Assembly (NCBI GenBank): GCA_034687125.1
Contig: JAQGBZ010000053.1
Span: 62,001-126,000 of the forward strand
Length of the DNA stretch: 64,000 bases
Direction of reading: 5' to 3'
Source of the DNA: Neelides folsomi
Taxonomy: Eukaryota > Arthropoda > Collembola > Neelipleona > Neelidae
The position numbers and the translations under genes were made by a program. Of the stretch, positions 25,601 through 40,600 are shown piece by piece. Numbering within the stretch: the stretch's first letter is position 1; each line of letters begins with the position of its first letter. The notes below the pieces were generated by a model. It ran no database searches and had not been told where the DNA came from. It worked only from the letters and a program-made list of their open reading frames with translations.

Positions 25601-28600
25601 TCATCTCAAATATTTTGCCTCACTTGGCAAAATTTGTCTTTTGTTATTTTCCTTTTATTTAATTTCAATATTTACGACCATACATCGTATGTTATTATCT
25701 GTGAGTGTCGGTTGGGTGATAAATAAGAGTAATTGTTTGCAACAGACAGCAAAAGATTATGGCGTAAGCCAGAGGGAGAAAATAAGCTGTTCACCCCGAC
25801 GGGACTCCCAGGGAGGAAACCAGGAGTTTCTTCCGGTAACGGTTCAGTTGCAATGGACCTTCGCCTCTCAGCCCGCCCAGACCTTTATGAAGACGGTCGC
25901 TCATCAGATGTGATGATCAGCTCGAGCAGCAGTTCCAGCGCCCAATTAACGTCTAATAATTCTTCCGCCCTCGACTTTGCTGAGAGCACGATGAAAGAGC
26001 TCCTGGGGTTATACGGCATTGCTGAAAACTTTCGTCAAGGTAAGACACAACCAAATATCCCATGACGAGATTTCTCAGCCACCTTCAGAGCCACCAGGTC
26101 ATAAATTTCCACGTTTTCCCACCTTAAACCTCTCAGAGGCAAAGGGGGTAACCATTTAACATCATGAGCTCCCATGAGAGAAATTCTCATATTTCTTATC
26201 CTGCAGCATCTTCCTATTTGTTAAAGATGCGCAACAGGCAGTTGGGGATCTCTTATAGTCTTTTTCCCTTTTTCAAATTCTAACTTTGCGCTGCTAATTT
26301 AATCGTCCTTTGCCATTCAATCTTCCCATGTAGTGCAAAAGTAGTCGCATTGGTTGATAGTCTTTATATCACGGTCGTGGTTTTTTGTGTTGGGACTATT
26401 GAAGGCATATTTCCAAATTGCATATATTTTATTATTTTTGAGTGCCTCAAGGCCCACACTACACATGTCCTTATATATCAACTTAATTCATCGAGGGGAT
26501 TTTGTAAAGAAAATAAGGAATCACTCAAGGGTTGGAAATATCAATAGGTGCGGAGAAGGGATTTAGAGATTTAGGAATTCAAACATTTTACATTGTTCAT
26601 TCATCCATAAGCTCCTGTGTATACCTCCGCCGGCTTGTAACCCTCTCTTAATACAAATGGAGAAGAAAAAGGCGAAGTCTTCACATCCGTAAAGTGAGTT
26701 GGGCTCCATAGCACTCCATTTCATATACATATCTCGGGTTGTGAGTTATAGGAGTATTTTTAGAAGAAGAATTTCTTCATTCTTCGTCCATCGTGCTTTG
26801 AAGGGGAATGAGTATGTTTCATGGTGAGTTATAGATGCTTGACTGCTTGACGCTTGACTTTGAGTTCAAAGAATCCAAAGATGGAAATGAGGAATATTGT
26901 GTTAGATATTATGAGTCAGCGGAAAAGTTTCTTCGACCTCTTCTCTTCAAAATCCCTCTCGATCAGGGCTATACTGGCCGCAATACTCCTACTATTTTAT
27001 TGCTAACTAACTAAGTGTGTGTCTCCATGTTCCTCCACAAGAAGTGTTTTTCTTCTATATATTACATCTGAGGGCATGCTTAATTTAAGATCCCACTTGA
27101 AGAGTCTGTTTGGAGAGGAGATCTCCTTTAGGCCAATCTATACGCATTCAACCAAACATATTTTCAAAATTCCACCAACTTTGATGAGATGTGACGAGGG
27201 AGTGTGGGGGGAAGAGGACAATGAGTTTTAATCGTCTCAAGTGGAGCCAATCATGTTGTGGACGAAAGAGATACAATGATTATAGGAATAATTTATAAGA
27301 TTTTTTCACCCTCTTTTTCCGTTGGACACGAGGTGAGGTCGAATTCATCTTTTTATCCGGAGAGTATGGAACATATCTTTTCGGATGTCAGTTTCTTCAC
27401 TCCCCTTCACTCACCACAGTTAGAGCGGAGAGTCATGGAGGATATAAATATATAACACATATCCCCTTATAGATTATATCCATAAAAATACACTTCTTGG
27501 CTCCGTCACCTGAAAAACTTTTCTTCATTGTGTTCTCGATGATGTGCCATATACCTCAACGTCAACTTCATTTTGACAAATTTGAAACTGAGGGTTGGAG
27601 TTAACTCATAAACCCCTTTCTCGACTCTTGGAAAAAAAGATCCAGAGATCTTCATCTGTCTTTTAACTCATAATACACGAAGGAGTTTTCTATTCTTAAA
27701 ATTCTCATAGAGTTTCATAAAAGATGCATATGAAATTTGAATAAGCATTGATCCATAAGCATCTGCCCAACATGCTGTGTACAATTTATCTATACAAACT
27801 TGCAGTGGAAACAATTGTTGAATATTATTTTTATATAACTGTAAAGATAATTATCAAGGATAAGTAGTAGTACTTATGATTTTCAATCATATATCATGCA
27901 CGTACATACTTACTCTTAAGTTCCTTACCATTGGTTTAAGTTGGATGAAGAGAGGAGTAGAGGTAGTTAAGGAACGAGCCCTTTTTATTAATGACTCTTT
28001 TTCTACAAACTGACTTTCTATTTATCGGAGTCAATTTCAGAATGACCCTTCAGATGTTCTCAAGTTCATCAAGTAAGGATGTGGATGCGTATTCCTTTGA
28101 TGGGCTATAGGGTCTTAATGCGTAATGCCCGACAGAACAGTCAGCAGTTTTTATTATGAATTATGAAAATTAGAAGAGATGAAGTTGATGTATGCTTCGG
28201 AGACTCCGTTGCTGTTTTTCTTGACCCTTGTAAATTAAGGATAAAAAGAGGTAGCAGGAGTAGACGCATATTAAAAATTTTTCTTCTTTTATAATTCCTC
28301 CTCGTCACTCTCGGTGGTTGTAAAGTATTGTAATTATGCAAAGGATAAGAGCCACAATCGACCAAAAAAATAAGAAAGAAAAATTTCCTTTTCTTTACAC
28401 TTTACATCATTACGACGCGAGATTCATTACTTTTGTAGCATAGTAGTTATTCTTAATTTGAGTTTCGGAAGATATGAAAAGCTTCATCAGAGTAAAAGAG
28501 AGTAAAAGACGCTTTTGGAGGCGTTAAAAATACGAAGGATAAAAACTTTACGAGATAACAATAGAGAACTCGAGGACAGGTTGATTTTGGCTGTAGATGA

Positions 28601-31600
28601 AATAATAACTTTTTACACACTTGAGATTTAAATCCATGAATTCATCACATTCATTCGGGTAGACATATGACGGTTGGATTTTATACACTCTATTAGAAAT
28701 AATGTTAGTAATAAAGTATCGAGTCGATTTATCAACCTTATGGGATAGTATGTGTATAAATATAATATAAAGAGGATTTTAATCTTTTTTCTCATCTTTG
28801 GATTCGGCATGTCTCTGATGAGACTTTTAAAAAGATCCTTCGAAAGGGAAAACGGAATAATGCATTTTTATACGCCTTTTATATATCCATTAAGAGGACT
28901 TTTCCTTATGAGAGTCTGAATAGGTCAATTTAGAATCTCAATCTTTGAGTCCCGTGTGACTCCCAGCTTGGAAGGTTCTGAATTAATAGGGGAGATCAGC
29001 TCAATTGAAGATTGGGGTTCTTGAAAAATTCAGATGAGACGAGATGTTTTTTTATTCAGTTTTTCCTCGTGCGGAGCTTCATCCTTACACATACACACTA
29101 CCTTCTCAATTTATGTATTAAATGGATGTATTCATATTACATCGTTGGAGGAGACTCCTATGGACAACCTTGGGGGAGAACTCTTTTATCAGCTTGTTCA
29201 TTTTGAAAAATCTATCGTTATTTGTCTTACTCTTCTCCTTATATACGAAGGGCAAAAAATGGGTAAAAGAATTCCTCGACAATGATTAATTATGGAGAGG
29301 CGAAGGAGATTTCTGACGGCCGGAGAAGGAGCTCTCAAATAAGTTGGATAAAGTCCTGTCAGGTCCATGAAGAAGGCGAGTTTATCCTCATTCTTTTCCT
29401 TCTCATTTCATAAAGAGTTATAGAATTGTATATGGATCTGAATATGCCAAAAGGAATGAAAATGAAGGATCGGACACTTCAACTCTGAACTGCTCGTAGT
29501 GGGAAGGGAAGGAAGGTGATGAGGAAGAGGAGCATAAAGATCCATCAACCCTTGGTGGAACACATGAAGGGTAACTTTATGGTTGTAGGAGGAGGGTCGA
29601 ATCACCACGTTATTACTACTTGTTAGTAAAGGGTAGGGAAGGAATTTCGTGGGTTTTTGACGAGGTAGCCCAAACTCCGGCCACAAGTGTTGAAGGAACG
29701 TGTTGAAGAGGAGGCTTTGATAGACAATCTCGCTCCACCACTCCGGCCACTACGCGCACACACACACACACACGAGAGAGAGAGAGAAGAGAGAGGTAGA
29801 ACAAAAAAATGACAAATTCGTGTAGGCGGTCGAGAAATTCACTTTCCGGTTTTTAATGAAAGAGTCGGGGGAAGAGTGAGGCGTTACGCAGTAGCACACG
29901 CGAGCCGTATTACTGTCAATCTTACAACCATCCTCTCGACAACACTTATGTGGGATCATAATGACTAAATTTCATTTATTTACATTATCTTATAGTTAAC
30001 TACAGGATGTAGGATTAAGTAGGCATTACTTATGTAGTTACATTATTTAAAATTGTAAATGTAAGGAACAAATTAATTCATAGGTTCGTTAGGTAGGCAT
30101 CAACTACAATAAGCTTTATCGTACTAATATTAAAAATCATTAACATATTTTTAAATTAAAAATTTATAAAATAAATTATACGATTTGAAATATACAAAAA
30201 TATTAGAAATTAGATTTAAACATTTTGGGAGTGTTCAGCTTTGAGGGTTATTGTCTTCTGTTGTTTACTTTGGCCGAGACGTTAGGAGTAAATTAGCATG
30301 AAAACGGAGTCGAGGAAGAGAATTCATCATAATCAAGGATGAAAAAAGGATTGTGAGGGAGTTTAAGAGTTAAAAGTAGGAATTCCATCATCTTTGGGAC
30401 TTCTCTTATTTGCACACCACTTGGGAATGATGTTCAAATAAAGGTGTGTGAAGTAGAGAAGAGATTCTTTCTTAAATTTCCATATATTTCCCCTATCCTC
30501 TTCAGTGGAATATTGAATTGAGTAGCTCGACGTCTCATTGAGGCTCCAAACACTTTTTCTTCGTGGACCCAAAGAGTTCAAACATAACCTTAAATTTGAA
30601 TGGCTGAACATGCATGAAAACTGAGTGAGTGAGGGTGGGATGGTTCCTCTATGTGGCCAGTTCAATGTTGGTTGGATGTGTTCTCACATATTATATGGGC
30701 CCGAGTGTTAAAAATGGCATTAATTGCTAGAATTGTAATAATTGTTGATTTGTGGGCTGTTAGCCGAGAAATTAGCGTCTTTCCAACATCCCATTCACCT
30801 TTTAGTTCTTTCAAAAACGATTTTCTCTTGATTTAAATCTACAAATTCCGAATGTAAATATTTCATATAAATATGATAGGCATATTTCAATTTTCAATTA
30901 ATGCCAGACACCAAAAATTATTTTAATGGCTATTAATTTATTAGACTAATAAAATGGTTAAATTTGTGTTAAATTAAAATTAAAATAAAAAAAATCGGCC
31001 CCAAATAATTTAAAATATTAATTGCATCAGAGGGTAATTGATTAACAATGTTAGTAATTATCAAAATATCTAATAGTGCATTCCCATCATGAGGCCAATG
31101 TCTATTATCGATTGTTAAAGTTCGGTTAAAGGGAGTTTTTTATAATTGTCCACACGAGCCGAACCCTTTGGTCGGAAAAAAGGTAATTTTCTTTCCTCTT
31201 AATCACCATTTGCCGATGGTCGTAATGTTTTCATTTGCCCACTCCTCAAGTTCGGCAGAGAGGGGATTCTGGCTCGCAACTATTAATATCCTCCAAACTG
31301 TCAAGTGTCAATCAGCCCAGAGAAGCCCGTGTTTCGATGAATAACAATTTTTCATGTGGGAACTCTCGAGTTTTTTCCCTTCTCTTGCACTCCTTGGAGG
31401 AGATTCGACGGTTGTCGAAGACAATCAACGACCGCATGCTGATCACATTAATGAGGAAATTCTTATCGGATCCGACCCATTACGGAGCCTCCAATCCCCT
31501 CGACGAGTAAATTGTAAATTCTAATTTCTGCTCACTCACACCCGTTTACTATATAAAGTCCGACAATCGACTCCTCCATGAGCAACAAGTTGAAGTTTTG

Positions 31601-34600
31601 ATACATCAAGACTTTTTTGAATCTCTTCCGTTTCTACTGTGTGAGACGGCCAGGCCTCAAAATTCCTCATCTCCTAATGGAATGGCAATCGAAAATAATT
31701 GTTCTCGATCGACTATTTTATCTCCAATTCTCATCGTTTCTGATTACCAAACGCTCTTGGGAACAAAAATGAGTTCTTTTCAATTCTCTTTTTTCATTTA
31801 ATCGGCCCCTTCAACTTACCATATGTGTGTCGAATTCTTAGACCAATACATTGAAAAAAGAAGGCTATGTATTAAATATACACAATCGTTCCTCATCACT
31901 CTCCCGGCCTTTCTATGGGGAGGAAAGAGAAGCAAAAAATATACTTTTATTTTTTCCTTTTATTTCTTTAGGATTCCATATAAAACAAGGTTTGAGGAGA
32001 TTCCCTCAACCCTTCTACTCCTCAAAAATCTTTATTCCTTATCGTCACTCGCGTATTAGATTCCATATTTATCCAAGGAGGATTATAAAAAAAGTCTCGT
32101 CGAGGGATGCCTTTATAATACAATATTAGCCTCCGTCCAGAGCCATCCAAGGGAGGGTGAGCGGGGAAGAATGGGGAAAAGGAAACCCAATACAACCATT
32201 GAAGTGGATTTCCTAGCCGGATAAACTCAGGGGTACTTCTCCACACACACATACTCTCACATAATATGTGGTTTTTTATGCCCTCAGCTCTGCCGACCGA
32301 ATTCTTTCAGCTTCCCCTCCTTTTTCTCAAAAATATAATCTGGAGGAAATCTTGATGGGAAAAGGGTTAAAAGAAGAAGAAATCCACTCAGGTTCTTTTT
32401 GGTTCTTCTAAAGGATTTGATATAAAAAATAGAATGATCATCCATCTCGTAGTTTTTCTCTATTTCTCCTGTGGCTCTTAAAAGGGATCAAATCCAAGGG
32501 ATTTGGGAATGTATTCTTATCTCAAAGAATCCCGAGTCATTTCTCTTCCATATATAATACAAGTTTTAAAATTATAACTTTCCACTTTTGCTCTCGAAAG
32601 GGGTAGCTTTTGACTTTTTTGACCACATCGTGATTCCTCAAGGGATTAAAAAACGGTGAAGGGTTCGAGGCCCTTCAACACTCGCACACAGACACTCAAG
32701 TGAGTCTTGAGGACTGGGAAAGGAAGGTCAAGCGAATTACTCACGCTGTGTAATCATACTAAAGGAGTTTCCTATTAAATGAGACTTTCGAGGGCTTCAT
32801 TTCCTATTATCCACAATTTACTGAAATCGAAGGAGATTCCCAAAGTTGGGAAAAGGGAAGGCGCGTCGAGTCAATGGGAGAGCGTAATAGGAGTAATGAG
32901 ACGGTGAGGAGGGAAATGACTATCATCAGATTGGCTGATAAACGAAAAGGGAATCGGCCCACGTCTGGTCTCTATCTTCGTCTCATGGGCATGTGAGTTG
33001 TAATCTTGGACAATCATCGGAGAGCGTCATATATAAATACAATACAGGTATATTAGAAGCACACACGTCATATGTATCGTCATTTCTTCATTTTAAATAA
33101 TAATGATCCATTTTGAGGTAAAAGGTAAAAGTCTTCACATGTAGGAATTACTTATTGTTTTATTTCCCATTGTAAAAGGCCGATTTCATTTTTTCCTCTC
33201 TTGCTCCCCTCTCGTATCATTATCTCCTTTTTGGGATTTGGGAGAGAATGAGATTGGCCCAAATTGCTCCTCCTCAATTAAATAATCACATGAATTAACA
33301 AATTGGAGCTGAAGGGATCGTATAGGTAATTGTGAAAGCCGAGGTAGAATTTGAAGACTCATTATCATTATGTTCCGCATTCAATGTTGTTCATTCAATC
33401 TGCAAGACGTTATTAAATCCTTGTAGCCTTCAGTCCATTATGCTAAATTGTCATTTGTGAAATTGTGAAAGGTGGAGAAAAATCCTTAAAAGAGCGACAG
33501 GCCTTTCGAGAACAAAGATTTTCCCAAATGGAGGTATGAGACTATAAAAAAGAGAGCAATGAAGAATTGCTTTGTGTATAATTTTCATCGTAATAATCGT
33601 GTCGTTCCATTCTTTTTGAAGTTTGCCAGGAGGGAAGTGGAGGAGGCAAATGGTGATGGGGATGAGAATATGAAGTGAAAAGAAGGATTAGATAAGAATC
33701 ATAAAGTTTTTTCCCGTAAAATCCCCCTTATTCCTCAATTGAAGTTTTTTGAGGTGGAGGCATTCCAAGTTAACACAATCAAAATTGGGGGAAGGAGTCG
33801 AGATTGAAGATTCCGATCAGAGAAAAGAGTCTTATTGTGATAAAAATGAAATGCGAGGAGGCCTGGAAGGCAAACGTGCTTGAATGGAAAAACTCTGAAT
33901 CCTCATTTTCCCCTTCTTTGCTCCAACGTCAAAAATTCATAATTATCTTCTCTTTCGTCACATTCTGGACGGCGGCAGACTGTGGGCAGAGTTAAACTTC
34001 TCTTTATGGGAAAATACAATTTTCAATTCTTCTCCATCGTTTGCGTCTCCTTTTATCCATTTTCCCGTCCCTTTCTTCTTTTTCCTAGTAGTGAAAGAAG
34101 CATACGAGGAAAAACTTGGTTCATTTCCTTTCATTCCTCCGTCAACTTCATTTTCAGGGAAATTATTACGAAGCTATTATGGAGATGAACTTTCCTTCCA
34201 TTGTTTGCTCTACTTCCATTAGGCCTTTACAAATCTTTTATAAGTTATTTTAACAAGTTTTTATAATCAATTCGTTTAAATCTCAATTTCGAATTGAGTT
34301 TTTGTAGTCTTTTCTTCCATGTTTTATTGGTATATTCTTTTATATACGAGCGGATTTAAAGCCATTTAAACGGATAGGTGACATTTAAGGCAGTGAATTA
34401 GATAATGGATTATTATTGTGGGGAGGGAAATGGACAACGTTGATTCAACAGGTGCTTGTAAGGCATACATATATGATTCAAAGGGGGGATAGAGAATAAG
34501 CCTCTCCTTTTTATTCCAATTCCAATCATCTTTGAAAGGGAAGAAGGAAACGGGTTTTCTGTTTCCACAATTCCGACATTCTGAACTTGTATCTCATCAT

Positions 34601-37600
34601 CGAACTATGGAACCGGTCCTTTCCTTACCTAAACATCCCCTTATTTCATAAACTCAAACTTGAAGGCACTCTCTTTTGGAATGCGACGGTAATCGGGAAG
34701 ACTCAACCCAATTTCATTTGTTCTCTTTAAATTAAAATTCTCTCCGCGATGCTCCTTATAAACATCACACATCTTTGAAAAGGAAACGACAATTTTACAT
34801 AAAACTCGCACGCTTTCCACACATCTGGAACAAAAAATTCATTAAAATTTGTAAATTATTAACGATTTATTCAAATATTGGTCTACGGCTTTAAACTACT
34901 TGGAAGAAGGAAGAACTTGATAAAAAAATTGGCCCAGAAAAAATCTCATTTCTTTTTTAAACAGTGAGTTGAAACGAGAAACTCTTTCTTTTTTAAGAAA
35001 AATCCTTTCCCAAAGACATTGATAGATTTTGAAGGATTGAAGAGAGTCCAAGCAAAATGTACCGTTTTGAATTGAGAGGATTCTCTTTCAATTTCCCCCT
35101 TTGAAATCGGAAAGAGAATTTTTAATCGGAAACGCAACTCTCGTTCAGTCTTTGTGAGATTGAAAGCCGGATTTTCTCACCCTTTTCCTCCTTGATATTT
35201 GAGCTGTGCGTCCAATTTCCCGAATAGCGGTAAATCGTGTCCCTGGATCCACCACGACGACCTAAATGATACATAAAAAATGAACAACAAATAAACAGTC
35301 TCATTCTTTTCTATTTTAGAACGTAACCCTATCTTTATTCCATTTCATTTTAACGGTTCATCACCCATCCCTTTTCTCATGAGTGAATTGATACACTTTT
35401 CCCACTTTCATCCGACCCTCTCCCTCAGGCCCTTCAAGGGATATAAAAATACTTTAGATATTGGGCTATTGGGTGTACAGTTCCTGGGCGACATGTCGCA
35501 TTGTCTTATATAAATTGTTGAGAACCGTGTGTGTGTGCTCCATATGAGAGCCCGGATGGATGTCTGGTGATGTAAAGAAGGGATGACCTTATTCTTTTGT
35601 CTCCCTTTGGATTCTCCCCTTTTTATATGAAACTCATCTCAGGTTCGAATCTTGGTCCTTTGATCCCCAATTCGACAGCTTGACGTGACATTTTCACTCC
35701 TTCCCTTTCATATGAAATTTCGCATTTTATCCAACATTTTATCCCTTTCATTCCTCCGATCCTCATATTGAACCTTATTGAACATCTCCTTTATTTAAAA
35801 AATCTTCTCATTCTTTCCCAAAAGCGATTTTCCATTTGATAGTATTTATAATAGAGCCGAAGAGCGATTCCTTTGGATCACCCACAGACAAGAAGGATAA
35901 GGAAATTGAATTGATTCCGTTTGATTCAATTGAAATGAATAGATTCGTAATAGAGAAGATTCAAATCCTTTTCCCTCCTTTGTGTCATTTGTATCATTTT
36001 GACTCTTTTGGACAAAACAGAGAATTTCAGGTCCTGGTAATATAATGAGGGTTTGAAGAAAAGGAAAAGAATTTTTAAAACTATTCATTTTATCTCTTCC
36101 CATTACTCCTGGATGGAAGTTCTTACGTTATGAGTATAGCTGGAGGAGCGACAACAGGAGGTACTTATGGGAATTTTCTTTGACTTGCGGTTCTCCTCCT
36201 CTTTCTGTTGTTGGTTTTTCTGGGAAGTTTTTTTATTCCTTGCTTTTCTCCATTTATTGCCTCAGTGAGGTTAAACAGAACTCCCGGCAATCACTTTGAT
36301 GAAAGTTGGACTCTCCTGTGAACGAGAGATAAGAATTTGACATTATCTTAATTACGAACTCTTTCATTTCCAATTACTGAGGGAAGCGATGTGACGGAAG
36401 ACAGAAAGAATGAGAATTTTTAAATTCTTTTAATATCCCCCGCGCCTCTCCTTCCTCCTCATCGAAGGAGAAATACATTGTCCGTATGGAAAGCACCGAT
36501 AAGTTCACCAATAACTCACACAGACAGCCCGAGTTGCTTCATAAGCATAAATTTTTAGTAGTAAATCCTCCACCTTGGGAAAATCAATTTCAAGAATCTG
36601 TCTGGACCATTTGTATTCTTTGGAGGGATTAAGGGCGAAAGTAAAATAGCGCTAAAGGCATTCCGTCCTCATCCATTTACGCTCAAATTTATCATTTTGA
36701 GTATTTTGCATTTGGCTTACAATATCTTTCGCGAGGCCAATTCTTATAAAAGTCACTTGTAAAATGCCATTAAGACCAAATTGTATCAGTGAAAGTTTGA
36801 GTTGTGAATTCTCCACCTCGAGTCTCTTAAATACAATCAATTAATCTGACTGTGAAAGGAGATAGGAATAGAGTGAAGAAATCCCTTTTACCCCAATTAC
36901 TCTCTGTTCTCTCCATCTGAGAGCCGATGAGCTCGAATAATGGAATTCCTCTGTAAAGGATATTCCGAGAATGATAATCTCATAACAACGCCTTCACTTC
37001 CTTCTCAATGGTTATATGAAGTTATAAATTGGAATATTGAGACGGGGAATGAATATTATTTCTTTCTCGATGATTCCTAGGCCATCGGAGAGTTGAGGGT
37101 GAATGAATAATTTTTGAAAGTGATCCAAATGGGAGACAATGGGCCTTCAGCTCACGACTCACTTCTCCTCACGTCCAACGTCAATGTCTTCCTTCATGGT
37201 CTAATCTCTATAGCTGACTGTGTGTGGAGAAGAGAGAAAGAGAGATCCTCATATATATCAATACACTTTTGGTCCGTCCGGATTCCTCCATCCACTTGTC
37301 AATCTCCTTTCTTGTTCTTCTCGGAATTCTTAATTTCTTTCATATCCCAATTTATCTCTTGATTCTTTTTATTTTACCAATTTTTTCTAAAAGCCCATTC
37401 TCTTTAGCCTTCGGTAATGAATTTGGAGTTAGGTACATTGTGAGTTTAATGTACGTTTTTGAGTTATTGAATCATCAACCTTTTTATTCAAAACTTGCAT
37501 TACGTAATCATTTTGCTAATTGTCAAAATAAAAATTAGGTCTGAGATATGATTGAAACTTTAATGAATAGAATTGCATTGAGGGTATGATTTGTTTTTGC

Positions 37601-40600
37601 ATTGTGAAATTTTATTCAATCGGAATAGCGATTTCAGATATTAAATTTCTATCTGAATAATTGAAATTCAAATTGGTTTTTAATAAGAAAGATATTAAAA
37701 TTTTGTAAAGAAGCCGAAGTAAGCATTAATTGGCTCAGAGTGCGAGAAGAGGGAGGGTGAAAAAAAAGAAACATAAATAAAAGAGTTGAGTTGTAAAAGG
37801 TCTTCTGAACCTTTTTCAACTACTAGACATTAAAGTTAAATTCTCTTTTGGCCTACATACTACAGATATTACTACTACTTTGTCTTTCATGATTCCAGCC
37901 AATACTCGGAATACACATGAGAAGAAACTAGGCATGTCTTAAGTAGTTGTGTATTATAAGGGTGCATGAGTCGGAGAGAACAAGTGGAGTGCGAATGGAG
38001 TAAGTATGGGTATAAGAGGTTGATAGGTAATAGGATTTAGGAATAGCATCGTTGCTCTACTGGCATCGTATTTGGAACGGAAAATGAGAAAAAAGTAAGA
38101 ATGTAAATGTGAAGCAAATGGGGGAGAAGAGAAAGAAGTACATTAAAGGATCCCAACTTATAAATCAGACTTCGTAAAGGAGCGACTTTTAAAATATGAG
38201 CCAATTCATTTTCCAAATCTTTGAATATGCTCAGTACACGAAGGAGGATTGGAAATTTGTATATAGACTCATAATACTCATTATATCATTTACCAAGGAG
38301 AGACCTTCTTCCATGATCTTCCTCATCTACATCATCCGAATGTTCCAGAGAAGGAAAAAAGTCTTGAAGTTCCAGAGCGGTTTAAAACATTCATGAATAA
38401 ATAACGGTTGAAAGTTGAAAAGGGAAAAAGGGCGAGATTTTTGAATCCTTTGAATAAACGTCTTTCATCTCTTTAGCTCCGTACTACTTAAGGCTCAAGT
38501 CAAGAGAAGATGAGGAGGATTTGAAACATTTCTTAGGCGGATTTACCTCAAGTCACCCTCAATTTCAACTTTTCCTATTTAAAGGACCTGGATTGAAAAA
38601 ATGTTTTCTTATCTCCTGTGCACCTCTCAGGTCCCATTGTAAGGGAAGTAATAGGAAAATGCACACATGGATAGTTATAATAACTTATTGTGGGTTCTGT
38701 GGGCATTATAATGATTTCGGAAATCTTTATGAGAATTTCTCCCAGACACTTTGGCTGTGTGTATTCCCAAGTGGTGGTGTGCCGGGTGTGTATAAATAGG
38801 AAGAGACGGAGAGGTCTCCCATTCCACTGTCACATTTCCTCAGTTTAATAATGAATAATGAAATATAATTCGTATTCCACTTTTTGCTGGAGAATTCGAA
38901 ACAAAAGAATTGTTTCTTGTCCAAAAGACCCCCTTTCATCCCGATTCCTAGGGGTTGTGTGGAGGAGAAAAAAGGAAGCCTCCTTCGCTTTTCACAACCT
39001 CAAAACTTCAAAGGAGTCCCCCTGAATGTCTGGAATTTGAATTTGAGCTGAGAATTAGAATCGCGTCTCCCTCCGGGTTTATCTCCAATCCTGGCTTCTC
39101 TCCTACACTACTCCACTAATTATCCTAGCAATTAATTAAGTTTCTTCCAACTTGCTCTTCTTTTCTCTCCCCACGTATTCCTTCCCTATAGCCCATTTAA
39201 GAAGGTTCTCCTGGCTCTCGGATCATCATTATTATAGGGACGGAAATCTAATGGACTCGCTGGGAGAGAGACAGAGGTTCCATTGGATCCTTTCATTATA
39301 AAAATTTTTAGGTCCCCAATTCCTCTCTCATGAAGATTCGACTCTGTGAAATGTTTCCAATTTAAATATTTCTCTCTCTCCTCTTCACTTACCCTCGGTT
39401 TTGTTTTTTTTACTCTTTAAACCTCGTTTCATTCCATTTTCAATCCCCATTCACATTCAAATGATTGCCGGTCCCGAGGAGATTCTAACTTCATTTGACG
39501 AGGGTTTTTATGGGGAGAGGAATGAAAGCCTTCGTTTGAGCCCAGAATTGAAGAATCCAAGTATTAGAGATGCATGAGGAGTGATGGGCGGTGATTTTTA
39601 GAGTCTGCGAACGACGGGGGAAAGGAATTGAGATCAATTAAGATCAATTGTACCCCATTCAATGGATAAGGATATGAAGATCATTCATCAACTTTCGTAA
39701 TATTATTTCAAACTTTAAAAGCCCCTCACATCACACTCATACCAACGAGAGGTTCATTTTAAACTTTCATACACTTTTATATGTCCATTATATCCTTCAT
39801 GGCTAAATCATCAAAGACTTTGAACAGACTCCACATGGCGACATTGGTATGCTTTACAAGTGCTACTATTTATAATAGGGATAAAAATTACATTCGGTCA
39901 AATTATACATTCAAAGAATCGACTTGAGCTTGGGATCATGCAATGGTAAATATGGTTAATGGTCTTTATATGGAAATAAGTATATGAGGTTTATAAGAAG
40001 CATATTATTATCTATTTCTTCTCATTAGAGGAAAACTGAAGGAGGGTTTATTGAAATGTGAAGTATTGTAAGCTTCATAATATGTAGATATGTACAAGTT
40101 GATTCTTTTACAATTTAAATTCCAATTCTTCATTGTTCATGAGCAAGGCTTAGGAAAATATGTATCTAATTGTATCAGAATCTGTCAGAGTTATTAATAG
40201 CCTCAATTCGAACTGTATTGTGAATAAGTAATGAGAGTTGGAAATGTGAAATCTGCTCGTAAGGCTTATTCCTTCAAGTTTGAAGAGCTCTTGAGGGCAT
40301 TTGGCTATTGAGGCTCTCCGCGTTGCTCAATTCTCATATTCCAATGTGGATTTTTAAGTAGGTTTATTGGGGGGCTACTAATAATTTCTCTTATTTGTTA
40401 AAGAGAATTATGCGCAGTTTACCCTTTCCCTCACCACAATGGTTATTATTTTATTAACTCCCGATGACTCGCTTCCACAGCAAGACCAATTACGGCTACC
40501 TTCATATAAATAAGTGACTATATTTATTATGTACTTGGAAACTTTTGAGGGGTACGAATTTTTACTTAAGTTAGTGTATATCTCCCTACATTTGTAAATG

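Larger units (their letters stand above)
22625..25745 (+). other. castor introns 1-3 region
   Basis: Three introns (22625-23823, 23894-24547, 24901-25745) separated by exons 2 and 3. Intron 2 carries a small cluster of GAGTCTGA repeats at 24334-24401. Otherwise I see no gene or RNA in them. Confidence 0.75.

Noticed and set aside
31235-31510. 91-codon + strand frame in intron 4
   Set aside because: No domain, the start codon is non-ATG in the underlying sequence, and there is no splice structure in phase with castor exons 4 and 5.
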